From: Lates calcarifer
Taxonomy: Eukaryota; Chordata; Actinopteri; Centropomidae
Length of the DNA: 64,000 nt
NCBI RefSeq assembly: GCF_001640805.2
Contig: NC_066856.1
Span: 1,621,937 to 1,685,936, forward strand
Direction: 5' to 3'
Shown: piece after piece, positions 25,401-64,000 of the stretch
Layout of the letters: each line of letters starts with the position of its first letter
How positions within the stretch are numbered: position 1 is the first letter of the stretch
Notes under the pieces: model-generated
Told to the model about the DNA's origin: nothing
Database searches by the model: none
The model's input: only the letters and a program-made list of their open reading frames with translations
Position numbers and translations under genes: made by a program

Positions 25401-26299
25401 AACACCAAAATAAAGAGACATTGGAATTTTTTTTATCAGGTATCAGTTATTGTCATAAATAACAATTTCAATAAAGAATAACTGATGCTTTTTACAATAA
25501 AAATATTTGGTGTTTATATGCAGTGTCTTCAATAAATCAAACTACCTTCATTCAACCTTTGTAATACACTTCAATCACTTCTTTGCAGTCATGTATAATT
25601 AATGTCAATAAATTGTGAGTATGTGGATGAAATACACAAATCATTTACTTATGTAAAACCTGCAGTATTACAAAGTACTCTGTTACATTATGTTGTTGTA
25701 CAGTTGATTGTAAAATGTCCTCAGATAAATGACTGTTTCTTTGGAAGAAAGTAGTTCCAGTGAAAACTTGACAGAAATAGTCCAAATCAAGTCACACGTC
25801 TTTATAAATTTAACCACAAGACACACTGCAAGTCATTTAGTTGCATGGATTTGTCCACTCTAGAGAAGCTACAGGGCTCATATTAAAAACTGGAAAACTA
25901 GGCTACATGATTACCCCGATGCATTAAAATGGTTTAGTATCATATAATTTCTCCCTCTTTGTGCAATCATTTAACTGAAGCTGAAGTTTGGAAATGGCTG
26001 ATCTGTACTAAACATAATAATATAACACTATCAAAGTGCACGCTGATCTTCTAACATATAACATCAAGTAAGCCAGAAAAACCAGAGACATTTCCTCTTT
26101 CTGTCACTTTGTATTTCAAACTCTTGTTTTTGAACAGTTTGATCATGACAAAAATCTTTGGAGGAATGTGCTTCACTTGGTCACTTGTAGTTAAGTGAAG
26201 TGGCAGTTCAGAGTTTTCTTCACTGCAAAGGAAACACAAGAAGAGAAAAACGTTTCAGTTTTTACTCTCATTTATTACATGTAAGGTAAAGCTGCTTTC
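22481..26299. other. Intergenic, possible decayed gene fragments
   Basis: No confident gene. The palindrome GCTAACGTTAGC occurs at 22756-22767 and 23016-23027, as near the copine promoters. A 137-codon + strand open stretch (23360-23773) begins in Pro/Ser-rich sequence but matches nothing I know. The - strand of about 24150-24440 reads for short distances like protein (for example VFSPVYNSEEMNRWRVTDYG) between stops, suggesting an old pseudogene of unknown origin. A TA/GATA-rich stretch lies at 24737-24778. A - strand block at 26051-26238 follows a good acceptor (gtgtttcctttgcag) and may be the last exon of whatever the 26.3-27.9 kb array once was. Confidence 0.4.
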
Positions 26300-27900
26300 A
26301 GACATTAGCTTCCTACCTTTATATGAGTGTTCACTCTTCATAATGTCCTCCACCTCCCCTCCTCTCCTCTCTTCTCTCTCCTCTCCTCTCTAAAAGAAAA
26401 ACAGAGGTCAAACAGGTTGAAGTTAAAAATGTAGAAATTTGTTAAACTGATATAATCACTGCATTTGTATTTATGTTTAATTTTCTCCTCTCTTCTTTTT
26501 AATGTCTTTTTCTTCTTTTAATGTCTCTAATTGTTTCTTCTCTCTGTAAAATTAAATGACACAAAAGAGAGTAACAGTTAAAAACTTAAAAACCATGAGA
26601 TAACTGGATATTTACCTTTTATATGACGGGGTTTACATGACATGTTGCCCTCCCACCTCCTCTCCTCTCCATTCCTCATTTAATTTTCCCCTCTCTTCCT
26701 TTGAATGTCTTTTTCTTCTTTTAATGTCTCTTATTTTTTTCCCCTCTGCAAAAATAAATGACAGACAAAGGAGAGTAAAGGTTAGGAACTTAATGAACAA
26801 AATAATGAACTTCATAAAATCTGATAATATGAGATAACTGGATATTTACCTTTTAGAGGGTTTACATGTCATGTTGCCCTCCACCTCCTCTCCTCTCCTC
26901 CACTCTGATTTCTCTCTCTTTTCTCATCTCAGTCTCTTCTTCAATTGTGTCAAATAAACTGTTTCTGTGAAGAAATAAATGACAGACAAAAGGGATTAAC
27001 AGTTAAAAACTTCAAATAATGAACTCCATGAAATCTGATAACATGAGATAAATGGATATTTACCTTTTACATGAGAGGGTTAACACATCATGTTGCCCTC
27101 CACCTCTTCTCTCTCTCCCTCCTCTTCTCTCTCCTCTCCTCTCTAAAAGAAAAACAGAGGCCAAACAGGTTGAAGCTAAAAATGTAGAAATTTGTTAAAC
27201 AGATATAATCACTGCATTTGTATTTATGTTTAATTTTCTCCTCTCTTCTTTTTAATGTCTTTTTCTTTTTTTAATGTCTCTAATTGTTTCTTCTCTCTGT
27301 AAAATTAAATGACACAAAAGAGAGTAACAGTTAAAAACTTCAAATAATGAACTTCATAAAATCTGGTGATACCATGAGATAACTGGATATTTACCTTTTA
27401 CATTCAGAGGGTTTACATGTTATGTCTCTTCCTCAATCATGTCTTCTCTCCTCTTTCTAAAAAATGCAGACAAGGGGGAATAACAATTAAATTTTCAGTA
27501 TATATATATATATATATTTCAAGTATAATTCATCACTGCACAAAATCTAGATAATAACATAAAATATTCACCGTGTACATGGGAGGGTTGGCACAACATA
27601 TTGCCCTCCCACCTCCTCTCCTCTCCTCTCTTCTTATTACTGTCTTTTTTACTCATCTCTTCATGCCTCTTCCCTCATTTTTTCTCCTCTCTGCAAAATA
27701 AATGACAGACAAAGGGGATTAAGAGTTAAAAACTTCAAATAATGAACTAAATGAACTTAGAATCTGGTAATACCATGAGATAACTGGATATTTACCTTTT
27801 ACATGAGAGGGTTTACATGTCATGTTGCCCTGCACCTCCTCTCCTCTCCTCCACTCTGATTTTTCTCTTCTCTTTTTTCCATCTCAGACTCTTTTTCAAT
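26300..27900 (-). repeat. Degenerate exon-like tandem repeat array
   Basis: About six related units follow one another. Each has, on the + strand, a pyrimidine-rich block (cctcctctcctctcc), ttttaatgtctttttct, aaataaatgacagacaaa and gataactggatatttacc. On the - strand each unit looks like an exon: an acceptor such as gtcatttatttttgcag, a GA-rich body of 70-130 bases, and a donor (aaaag|gtaaatatcc). Two segments of about 200 bases (26386-26590 and 27137-27340) are nearly identical, so there is also a period near 750 bases. Most units have stops in every frame. A few stay open, such as EGKKIRDIKRRKRHSKEERG (about 26700-26750) and RGEEREERRGGEVEDIM (26317-26389). It may be a dead or noncoding exon array; no function is assigned. 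Confidence 0.6.
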
Positions 27901-29379
27901 TGTGCAGCAACAAGAACACCACAGTCCCTCAATCAATCAATCAATTTCAAAGCAAATCAAATCAAATAAATTCAATACAAATCATTCACAGAAATTTAAG
28001 GAAAATAAAATGAATAACAACACTCTTCTTCATAAAAAGGAAATTCAAAAACTGACTTAAACACAGAAAGAGAGAGGGGAGAGGTAGAACGCTGTGACAG
28101 GCTGGCACAGGGACCTTGTGGAGGACGACCTGAGGGATGATGGAGGAACTGGGGACAGGAACAAGAAGCGCTGTCCAGGTGTCCTGCTCCATCTGAAGGT
28201 AGAAACATATACAACCTTTAGACCTCTGCTCCACATCACATAAACATACCATCAACTGTTACCATAGTAACTCTCACACATCACTGAAATAAAAGTACCA
28301 CAATGCGATAAAACTGTAAGATAAACAATAAAAATAAATGCATGCATTAAGTCATACTAACACAAAGTTCATTGATTATTTTTCCTTAATAATCAGTTGA
28401 TTGCTCACTGTATATATAATGTCAGAAATTAATAAAACAAAACAAAACAAAAAAAAAAAAACAAGAAAAAATTTTACCTAAAAACTTATTGAGATAATTA
28501 TTCAATTATCAAAATTGTTGCCAATTAATTTTCTGGCAATCCACTAATCGATTAACCAATTATTAAATAAATATAAACAGTTTATCAAGTCAGCACATAT
28601 CACAGTCTCTCTGTGTGCTGTTCTGTGTAAAATACATTAAAAATGTATAAGAATTAAAAGCTATTGTCACTACATGTATTACTTATGGCGTAGAAAATAT
28701 GCAAAAGTTGTTTTTATCCTAGGCTAGCTCTCAGCATGCTAACAGTTCCAGGTGGTTGAAGGAGACAGTAAAACAAAGCAAGAAATTAGCTTTTGGTTTC
28801 TTTGTGCAAACTTAAAGTCAGTCCCATTTGATAGTTGAAAATATTGCAAATATTAGCAGTCAATGTTGGACTTAACGGCAAGGTGAAATGAAAACATGGG
28901 TTATTTTTTTTTTAAATCTCACTTTTTCCAGGAGAAACTCCTCCTCGGTGTGAGTAGCTGTAGAGGGTAGCAGGAAGATGCTCGGGTGCGATGCGCAGTC
29001 GTCGTTCGAAGTCTCTTTCTTGAAGGAATCGTTTCTTTCTCCAAGGAATCGTCTCTTTTTCAAAGAAATGTAGTGCGAAGCCAAAAGCCAAAAGTTTTTC
29101 TGATCGTCTGGAGTTTGTTTGTGTTTGAAAGATGATCGGTTCTGAACGATGCACCCGAAATAAACCCATAGCAACCATGGAACCTTCAGGTCCGTTCTAA
29201 CAGCACGTGAGTTCTGACAGTTAGTCTGACCCAGAGAGGTTTCATCATCAACATGGCGCCGTCCGGACAGAAAAACACAGTTCAAGCTCATATTTAAATG
29301 TAAAGAAATTTGCTAGTCCTCCCATACCTGTCTGATAATATTATTATTTAATAATACATTTCAATATCAAAATCACGAC

Positions 29380-29380
<1 letters not shown>

Positions 29381-29443
<63 letters not shown>
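29381..29443 (+). repeat. (AAT)n microsatellite
   Basis: About 21 uninterrupted TAA/AAT units. Confidence 0.97.
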
Positions 29444-30160
29444 GCCTGACAATCAGCCTGACAAATATTGTGTATGAATTTGCAGATTGTCCTTGTCATA
29501 CGGAAGCTGAATATTTGAGTTTCCCATGTAACAAAAATGAACGTTTTTTGACACGGCATTTTTTTTTCCCTCCTTCATATTAAAAGCAGGTGCAAGTGAA
29601 AGAAGGTTCAGGGCGTGTGTGTGTGTGTGTGTGTATGTGTGTGTGTGTGTGTGATATAAAAATAGGTAATTAGGTAAAACAGTTAAGCTTAAAACGCGAT
29701 TCCATCATTAATGCCTGTTGATATAGGCCTATATATTAATTGTTTGATTATTTACATTATTGCAACTAATGTAAATACCAGGATAAAAACAATTAAATGA
29801 AATAAATATTTTTGAATGTAAATGAGATTAATGAATAAATGTTGGCGATAAAACTAATAAGATTTTTAAAACGCACACTTCCAGGAGATGCTCATTTTAG
29901 AGCTTTCTGTCTTTTAGGACTCTATAGCCTATTACATTATTCATATAGATTTATAATAAATAAGTCTAGTAGAAATAAACCAAAATAAGTTTCATCAAAG
30001 GTATTCATAGTAACGCTCATATTAATATATCAATAATGTACTGTACACTTTGTTTTCAAACATTTAATTCGTTAATTTGCGTCAGTGCAGACATGACAGC
30101 ATACGTCTTCCCGTGAGTCCTTTCAAAATACAGTGACCAAACTGAAGCAATCAGGAAGAC

Positions 30161-30197
30161 TATTTTATTTTATTTTATTTTATTTTATTTTATTTAT
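30161..30197 (+). repeat. (TTTTA)n minisatellite
   Basis: About seven TATTT units in a row upstream of the copine C promoter. Confidence 0.9.
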
Positions 30198-30439
30198 TGT
30201 AACCAAGGGTGCAGTTGAGCGATTTCACCACTGGGGAAATCTTCCGGTGTACGCTTCAAAATAAAGCTGTCAAAAGAGACCGAGGTTCAGCTACTACATA
30301 AACAACCATACACTCTCGCTGGGAGATTCAAACAATGTACTAATACAGAGGTGGACTCCGACCACAGACATTTGACACAGACGGTGTAAGTCTGACAGTG
30401 TTGTGTAGTAGTTGTGTAGCAGACATTAGGGGTGGGCGG

Positions 30440-30560
30440 ACTTTGGCCGTGTTGGGGAAGAGCTCAAAGCGGAGGTAGCCTTGACTGGAACACGACTCCT
30501 CCTAGCAAACATCGTTACCATCTTCTGACAGACTCGAGTCCTGTATCGTGTGTCACAAAG
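30440..30560 (+). promoter_or_regulatory. cpne3: Probable noncoding first exon and promoter of cpne3
   Basis: The stretch ends at cacaaag|gtaagt (donor at 30561), a strong splice donor. It lies 548 bases upstream of the acceptor ctctccag that precedes the cpne3 start exon (31109). There is no ATG-initiated frame leading into the gene. The transcription start is not marked by a clear TATA box, so the left edge is approximate. Confidence 0.55.
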
Positions 30561-31125
30561 GTAAGTCTGAACGTGATTTACTAATAATGATTTAATAATT
30601 ATGTTACCGGAAGTTCACATGGTAAACCAGCTAGTTGTCAGTTTACAGGAAACTAGCAGCATTAGCTTGCTAGCGTTAGCCCCTTTAGTTTTCTACTCCA
30701 CACCCACTGGACTTCATTAATGCGTATTGTGTCATATTTTCCCTGAGGCTCAGTTACGGAGTTCACGAGGCTGCTTTTTATTTGAGTAACCCCTGTTTCC
30801 TGTAGCTGTATGAAGCTCAACTTAGCAGCTAACAGTTACATTAGTTACACTGGATGTTTATGGTGCAACATTAGCACCCAGTTGTGACAGTGTGTTGTTG
30901 GTGTGTCCCTGCACTGTAATGCCAATGTTTGTAGAAGGCAGAAGGCGTGTAAAGACACTGTCCTGAGCCTGCTCATCCTTTAAAATGCCATCTGTAATAT
31001 GTATCTGTACCTGCTCTAGTTTAATCACATCTGTCCTGATATAGTTAATCTAATCTATGTGGCTAATCATATCCACAGCTGTAATGTGTCTGTCTATGCT
31101 CTCTCCAGCTCCTCCACAGTCAGAC

Positions 31126-39431
<8,306 letters not shown>

Positions 39432-42259
39432 TGCTACAGGGAAGAAACCAGTAACAGACCACTCTCCTGTCCAGCTTCATCACAGCACACACATAGATCG
39501 CCTAAACCCCTCATCTCTTTTTTTGCACCTTCGTAATGAAACACCAGCCTGCAGCTTAGACAGTGACAACCAGTCTAACCACACACTGTACATCCTCTGT
39601 CAGTACTCCACACTGTTGACCAGTCTCTCTTTTAACAGCGTCAGAATAGGTCTAGCTGTAGTTAGATATTAATATCCATGTATGTTCTATTTAACAAGTA
39701 GTATCCAGTGCTGCTGCTTCTTAAAACAATCAAATCATTCCATTATTTTAAAAGTTGATAAACAGGGAACTGTGCTCTTCAAAAAGTTTGAAAGATAAAC
39801 AGCACAATTAATTAAGCCTTCAGTGTTTCTGTAGTACTCACTGAGATAAGATGCCTTTTAAAAACGTATCATTTTAGAAACTCTACATCAGGTTAGGAAT
39901 GACCCTGCTGCTGCTTTTTAATACATTTTAAGACTGTGCAGTTTATTTTTATGCCTGATTAATGGCTGCAGCATCAAGTTACAGTAGCTATGCAAGTGGC
40001 TTTTACACACTAAGATAACAAAGAGCGTCTTTAAATCATGGCATCAGTAAATGCATGAGAATCCTCTCCACGTATATTGCTTACACCCTCGGAACGAGCT
40101 GCAGTACTACTAGTAGCATCATTTTTACATACAGTATACCAAGTAGCTGTGTAGTTGTGACTGTAGTTGGCACAATGAGAATATATTTGCCTAAATGTCT
40201 TATTGTTGCACATGCTTCCCTTTGCACTCAGCTGTAGTAACAAGATAAACTGAAGAGGTCCAGTATTCACTCATTTGAGTCTGTCATGTGCCATTTGTGT
40301 GGGTTGTAATCCCCTGTATACCCAGAGTTATTAATACCTTAAAGTATCTGAAATATTGTGATAAATGGAAAGTCATCTTGTAATAGATTTGGTTGTATTG
40401 TGCCAATCTCATCACCCACAATGTGTTTGTTAATTTGCTCTGCCAGTTACTTCTGTTAACTTGGTCTTTCACATTCTGATTAACAAAGACACTTCGGGAT
40501 AGTTTCCTGAACACCGGCAGTGTGTGACCACTGAATTATGATGTAGTCAAGGTTAAATTTGTTTTTAGGAAACTGGCTTTATATATGTATACACTTAGTT
40601 GTCAGTTTAGCTGGGTGTTCCTAATAAACTGACATCTGAGCCTAATTAATCACACCCTCCCTGTAGAGAGTATATACAGTGCTGTTTATTGAAATCTATG
40701 CATGTTTACTGCAAGTCAGTCTAGTCCCATTGTAATTTGTTTATTATTATTTTTTTATATTTAGTACCATGAAATCTATAAAACATGTATGTGATGTTTC
40801 ATGTTGTGTATCAGCTACTTAGTGTTGAGCAGAAATAGATAATGTGCCTTAGTGCTAACATCCCAAAAGTGCTTCAAGCTTACAAATAAAGTATCTCTTA
40901 TTCAGTACAAACTGAACCTAACACTTACTCAACACATTTAAAGGATGGTCATGGTCAGTCCTCAAGACTATGTCCTTACAGAAAGTCACCAAAGGCTGAA
41001 GTCACTTCTTTGTTGTCACTGGGACAAGAACAGTGTTTGGCTATTATAGACAGTAGTATGATTATATGATGGTAAAAGCTATTTTTGTCTACAGATGTGC
41101 ACAGTTTTCCTCTGACTACAGTAATTTGTATTTCCTGTTCTCTTTACTGCAATTAATAGAATTAACACAATGGACATATTAAAATATGGGGACCGTTTAC
41201 TTAATATTTTGTGGCACACTGTTTGGTGGTAATCTCTGCAGTCAGCTGCTTTCTGTAGACTTATACAGGTGGGTTTCTTCTTCCACCTGTGAGTTTCAGC
41301 TCTTTGGTTTAAGATCAGGACTCACCTCAGACCAGTCCAATGTTTTATTCTCATCCAGTTGTGGCTGCTTTTAAAGATTTACGTTCTGGGTTAATACCCT
41401 CTCTGACACTAGGCAGCATGTTTCGCCATAGAACGCCTTGTTAATCTGATTTCATATTTCTCAGCTGGACATAAAGGTCAGCTTGTATCTCTTTTGAAGT
41501 TTTCCTTTGGGTGTTTTCCTACAAATTGAAGTGTCCCTCTGTTCAATCTGGGTTCAGTTTTCCTCTTGATGATAACAAGCTGCACAGTGACAACTTCTCT
41601 CCATGTAAATAAGCTGAATGACTGATTATAAAATTGAAGACATGTAATGTTAATTGGAGAAAACAGTCTGCTTGAAATATCACCACAATCCACTGATATA
41701 TCACCACCAGAGGTACCAATCATCTTGTCTAGACCATTTTAGAAAATCTTTGTAGAATATAGAAGAATTCAGCATCTTCATTTTATTTTTTTATTGTCAG
41801 CTTTTAATATCAACACTTTTCAGAAAGAGCAGAGCATTTTGAGGTGAAAGGTCCCAACACCTTTGATCACATCTGTATGTGCATCCAGCTCTTAGCATCT
41901 GGATTGATAAATTAACTTGTAGTGTATTTTAGAGTTTAAAATAAGGTATTTGCCGCCACCTTCTGTTTGACCATATTACTGAATGAAATGATACAGTGAT
42001 TATTTATTTTAATATCTAGTGATGTAGCTTATATATGTCTTTTTATACTCTAAAAGGCTTCACCATCATATTTTCATGACTTATCATCTTGAACATTTCA
42101 TTGATTTAAATGTCTTCTATAAGCACCAACTACCTTTCTCAGAATATTGTTTTAGGTATTTTGTCAAAAATGTTGTTACTGCCTCAGGAGTACTGCAAAA
42201 TGTCCCAGCAGTACAACGTAAAATACAACAGACTGTTGCTAGTGACCACAATCAAATAC
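39432..42259. other. cpne3 3' UTR and intergenic sequence
   Basis: The cpne3 3' UTR probably runs to about 40910, after AATAAA at 40885-40890. A fish repeat fragment (cttagttgtcagttt, cctaataaactgaca) lies at 40596-40634. From about 41180 to 41870 the sequence resembles an eroded Tc1-like element read on the - strand (words such as tttcttcttccacctgtgag and ggcagcatgtttcgcc), too decayed for a firm call. I saw no other gene. Confidence 0.45.
40885..40890 (+). terminator. cpne3: Poly(A) signal of cpne3 long transcript
   Basis: AATAAA about 1.45 kb after the distal stop codon, followed by a T-rich stretch. Confidence 0.5.
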
Positions 42260-42265
42260 TTTATT
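42260..42265 (-). terminator. idi1: Probable poly(A) signal of idi1
   Basis: TTTATT on the + strand is AATAAA on the - strand, about 530 bases beyond the idi1 stop. Confidence 0.45.
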
Positions 42266-42791
42266 GTGTAAAAGAGTACAAAGATACAGCTTGTTCACTG
42301 ACATCACTGTCAACAAAATACAGAGTGATGGTGGTTGTGACTTGGACACTATTCATCTCAGCCTAAAGACCTGTACTCAGGCACTTTACATTTTCATATA
42401 AAAATAGGCTATTCTCTTATTTTTCTGTCTGATAAATTAACATGTTAGATGTCTTCTATTTAGGCTGTGAATCCAGTATGCAGCTTATCAGAATGGATTA
42501 CCTGATGCACTCTAGTCCACTCACGTCCTGCTCTACCAGCATCACCTCAGTGTAGACGCACCTGAGGGCTACAAACCTAACTGTGAACCATGTCACCTCC
42601 TACATTCAGTGAGGCTAAAACATTCTCTGCTTCCTCTCTTAGTGCAGGAATCCTACACTCACCACTGCCTTAACAAAAGCAGCCAGTGATACTTATTTTT
42701 CGATGTGTAAAGGTTGGGAGGTAAGAACTGTAACAACCAAAGGTTTGACAGGACTGGAGGCAGAGCCTGATGATCCTGGTTCTGTTTTTTT

Positions 42792-45232
<2,441 letters not shown>

Positions 45233-45949
45233 GGCCTGACCGAGACAGAAAACCAATCACACGGTCTGAGGCTTAGGATGTCGTTAAAACCCGGAGAGGA
45301 GTTTATCCAATCAGGATCGGGAGGTACACTGCTGATAAAGGTAAACGTAAACTAGAACTCCTTGAATTGATATATTCATTATTGATAAATCTAATAATTA
45401 TTGCTGACGCAAAATCACAACACAGCTTCCCGAGCCCAAACTGTCACCTTAAAATCTCTCCGACCAACACTAATATAATAAATTTACATTAATTTATACA
45501 AAGCACCAGAAAATCTCATGCAAATTGATTTTTTGATTTTAGAAAACACTGTTAAATATCTTTAATTACCTGACTAATAGTTTCAGCACCAGATTAATGT
45601 CTAACAAACCAGCCCATCTTACTTTGAGTTATTGTATATTATATGATAAGTTGTAAGCAGCATTTTACTGAACTTTGACCTGTAGTGGAGTAGACATAAA
45701 ATGCAGCATAAAATGCAAATATTCAAATAATAAGTACATTTGAGGTAATGTGTTTACTTGCACCACTGATATTATTTCTAGTTGTAGTCCCGGTCCAGCG
45801 GATTCCACTCCTGATTTTAGTCTGAACACGTCATCAGACCACAGCAGCACAGCCCGCACCACCCAGGCCTCTGACAACTGGACTTAAGTATGAACTGTCC
45901 GCCACATACACAATCTACAGAAAAAACGATAACACGTTCAGTTACTTAC

Positions 45950-46440
45950 AGAAATGTTCTCCTGTTTCCGCTGGATAAACCGCGTCTTTTAACGTATTCT
46001 GCGTTTGTTTACGGCGACATTTTACAACTCAGTACTATAGTCGGACGACCTAGCTTTCACTGCCTGTTTCTGACGTCACGGCTTTTAATTGGGTGCCTTA
46101 GCGGTGTCGTGATATCCCATTGGCTTACTAAGGGCAAACACAGACCACGTGATATAAAAATAAAATACGTTGATGTGTCAAAAATTTTGGATTAAATTGC
46201 CATAGCTGTCAAACAGTCGTTGTCAAAGTCAGACGCCGACATGTTGAACATCACAGATTAACAGGTGAACATATTGCACATCGAGCCAGGAAGGCCCTCC
46301 ACTGCCTGCTCGGTGCTGTATAAACGTTAGACGCCGCAGTGACGGTGATATGTGGCAGCTAGCCGTGTTAGCATGGAGCTAAGCCCGTTTTCAGACCTCC
46401 ATGCTGGACGATTGTGAAGTCAGAGAGGCAGTGACAGCGG
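45950..46440. promoter_or_regulatory. Bidirectional idi1-wdr37 promoter with flanking 5' UTR exons
   Basis: The idi1 untranslated exon starts upstream of 45950 (- strand donor gtaagtaac at 45949-45941), and the wdr37 untranslated exon ends at 46439 (acagcg|gtgagt). Between them are a full CRE palindrome TGACGTCA (46071-46078), two inverted CCAAT boxes (ATTGG at 46088-46092 and 46119-46123) and an E-box CACGTG (46146-46151). NF-Y plus an E-box or SRE-like site is a usual layout of sterol-responsive promoters, and IDI1 is a known SREBP target; whether these sites serve that role here is inference. Confidence 0.65.
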
Positions 46441-47380
46441 TGAGTGTCGGTGCTGCTCCGTGCATGAAAGATGCTGGGTGAAAACGAGCAGTGAACAGAA
46501 ATGTTCCTCGGTTGTTTAGCTAAGGACAGTTACTGGGCACTGTGTAAAACAAATTAATGTGTGTTCTGACGCATGTTACACTTTCCACTTTCAGTATTCT
46601 GCTTGTAAGTGTAGCATCATTTTTAAAGCATGGTCCAATTGCTTAAAACATTAATTATGACGCTAAGCCTCCATAACAATAGCACGACTGCATAATCCCA
46701 AACTGCGTCGTTCTCCGTGCGCCGAACTTCATCAAGAAAACAGTACATTTAAAGTCGCAAACACAGGTACATTATAGCAGATTACTTAAGGTCTGTCAGG
46801 CTTCCACGGCTACCGATAGTAAATTCGGATGGGATACAGTTTAACAAGAAGCGGTCATTTATTCAATAGAATATTTAATTTCTCTTCAGTCGTCTTCCAG
46901 TAGCAGTGGGTGGTATTCAGGCAAGTGAATGACCTCCAAAACAGAGTTCCTTAAAAAATAGTAATAATAATAATAATAATGATCATTGCATCAGGCACAT
47001 ACCCGTTTTATTTTAAATAAAATGTCTTAAGTCAGGTTCCACAGTGTAGATTGTACATTTTTGCTGATGAGCAAAGCAGCAACAAATTGCTGGATTTTTG
47101 GATGACGTTTGGATTATGTTGCTCTAGAGCAGGAGGTATCAGGCCAGACTACACCAACAAGCAGCCTAAATCTGAATATACCTATTTGTCTTAGTTTAGA
47201 TCCCTGAGGGAAGTTCCCTCAATGGCTGTGAACCTGAACACTTCCTTTTTATCTGCAGGTAGGTGGTGATATCCCACCGACCTAACCCACCCACCAGCCA
47301 ACCAGCAAGCTTGGCTTTTGTTTACCTGCTTCTCAGGTAGGACGTGAGCAGGGGGCAGGGCCACCCAGCAGGTAGGAGGG

Positions 47381-63936
<16,556 letters not shown>

Positions 63937-63943
63937 AGCCACT

Positions 63944-63944
<1 letters not shown>

Positions 63945-63982
<38 letters not shown>
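63945..63982 (+). repeat. (CA)n microsatellite in wdr37 3' UTR
   Basis: A CA run beginning nine bases after the wdr37 stop codon, so it lies in the 3' UTR, which continues past the window end. Confidence 0.95.
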
Positions 63983-63984
<2 letters not shown>

Positions 63985-64000
63985 ATAGACACATATACAC

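Larger units (their letters stand above)
27901..30439. other. Intergenic, low-complexity and AT-rich
   Basis: No confident gene. It holds an A-rich run at about 28434-28460, and attaatcgattaa-type words near 28500-28560 typical of fish DNA-transposon ends. Simple repeats lie at 29381-29443, about 29617-29652 (GT) and 30161-30197 (TTTTA). A - strand open stretch at 28872-29291 (139 codons) has no recognisable domain. A well-placed start on the + strand (acATGGCGCCG at about 29252) stops after 14 codons. Confidence 0.45.

Noticed and set aside
26300..27900. CRISPR-like array
   Set aside because: Units are long (200-330 bases), unequal and pyrimidine-rich, with no short direct repeats and unique spacers, and the DNA is vertebrate.
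28872..29291. 139-codon - strand open frame
   Set aside because: No recognisable domain; partly shaped by repeated ttctttctccaaggaatcg words. Could be real only with transcript support.

Overview
The window is vertebrate nuclear DNA, most likely from a spiny-rayed teleost fish. Genes have many short exons with GT-AG introns, there are CA/GT and AAT microsatellites, and the introns carry fish-type Tc1/mariner and hAT relics. No bacterial, phage or CRISPR feature was seen. Genes were built by hand from exon translations, splice sites and phase continuity.

Layout. (1) 1-1200, + strand: the 3' end of a gene I do not recognise, facing (2) rmdn1 on the - strand (1722-5509, ten coding exons). Their poly(A) signals lie 4 bases apart. 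(3) Three tandem + strand copine genes: copine A (6766-12830), copine B (15459-21512) and copine C (31126-39431, the clearest cpne3 orthologue). All three share one 15-exon plan with nearly identical exon sizes and phases. B and C each have two alternative last exons; A has one. (4) 21.5-31.1 kb between B and C has no confident gene. It holds microsatellites, a degenerate exon-like tandem array (26.3-27.9 kb) and decayed coding-like fragments. (5) idi1 on the - strand (42792-45232, six coding exons) is head-to-head with (6) wdr37 on the + strand (47381-63936, thirteen coding exons, complete to its stop). A compact shared promoter near 46.1 kb carries CRE, CCAAT and E-box motifs.

How it fits together. 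From memory of the human map, RMDN1 and CPNE3 are neighbours on chromosome 8, and IDI1 and WDR37 are neighbours on chromosome 10, so this fish segment joins two gene pairs that are separate in human. The copines are calcium-dependent membrane-binding proteins (C2A, C2B, von Willebrand A). Copine C keeps canonical C2 calcium loops, while A and B have lost acidic residues, mainly in C2B, which suggests divergence after duplication. IDI1 makes dimethylallyl diphosphate for sterol and isoprenoid synthesis. WDR37 is a WD40 scaffold.

Quality caveat. rmdn1 and each copine carry exactly one apparent one-base insertion in an otherwise intact, conserved exon. idi1 and wdr37 have none. Residual assembly indels explain this more simply than four independent pseudogenes.
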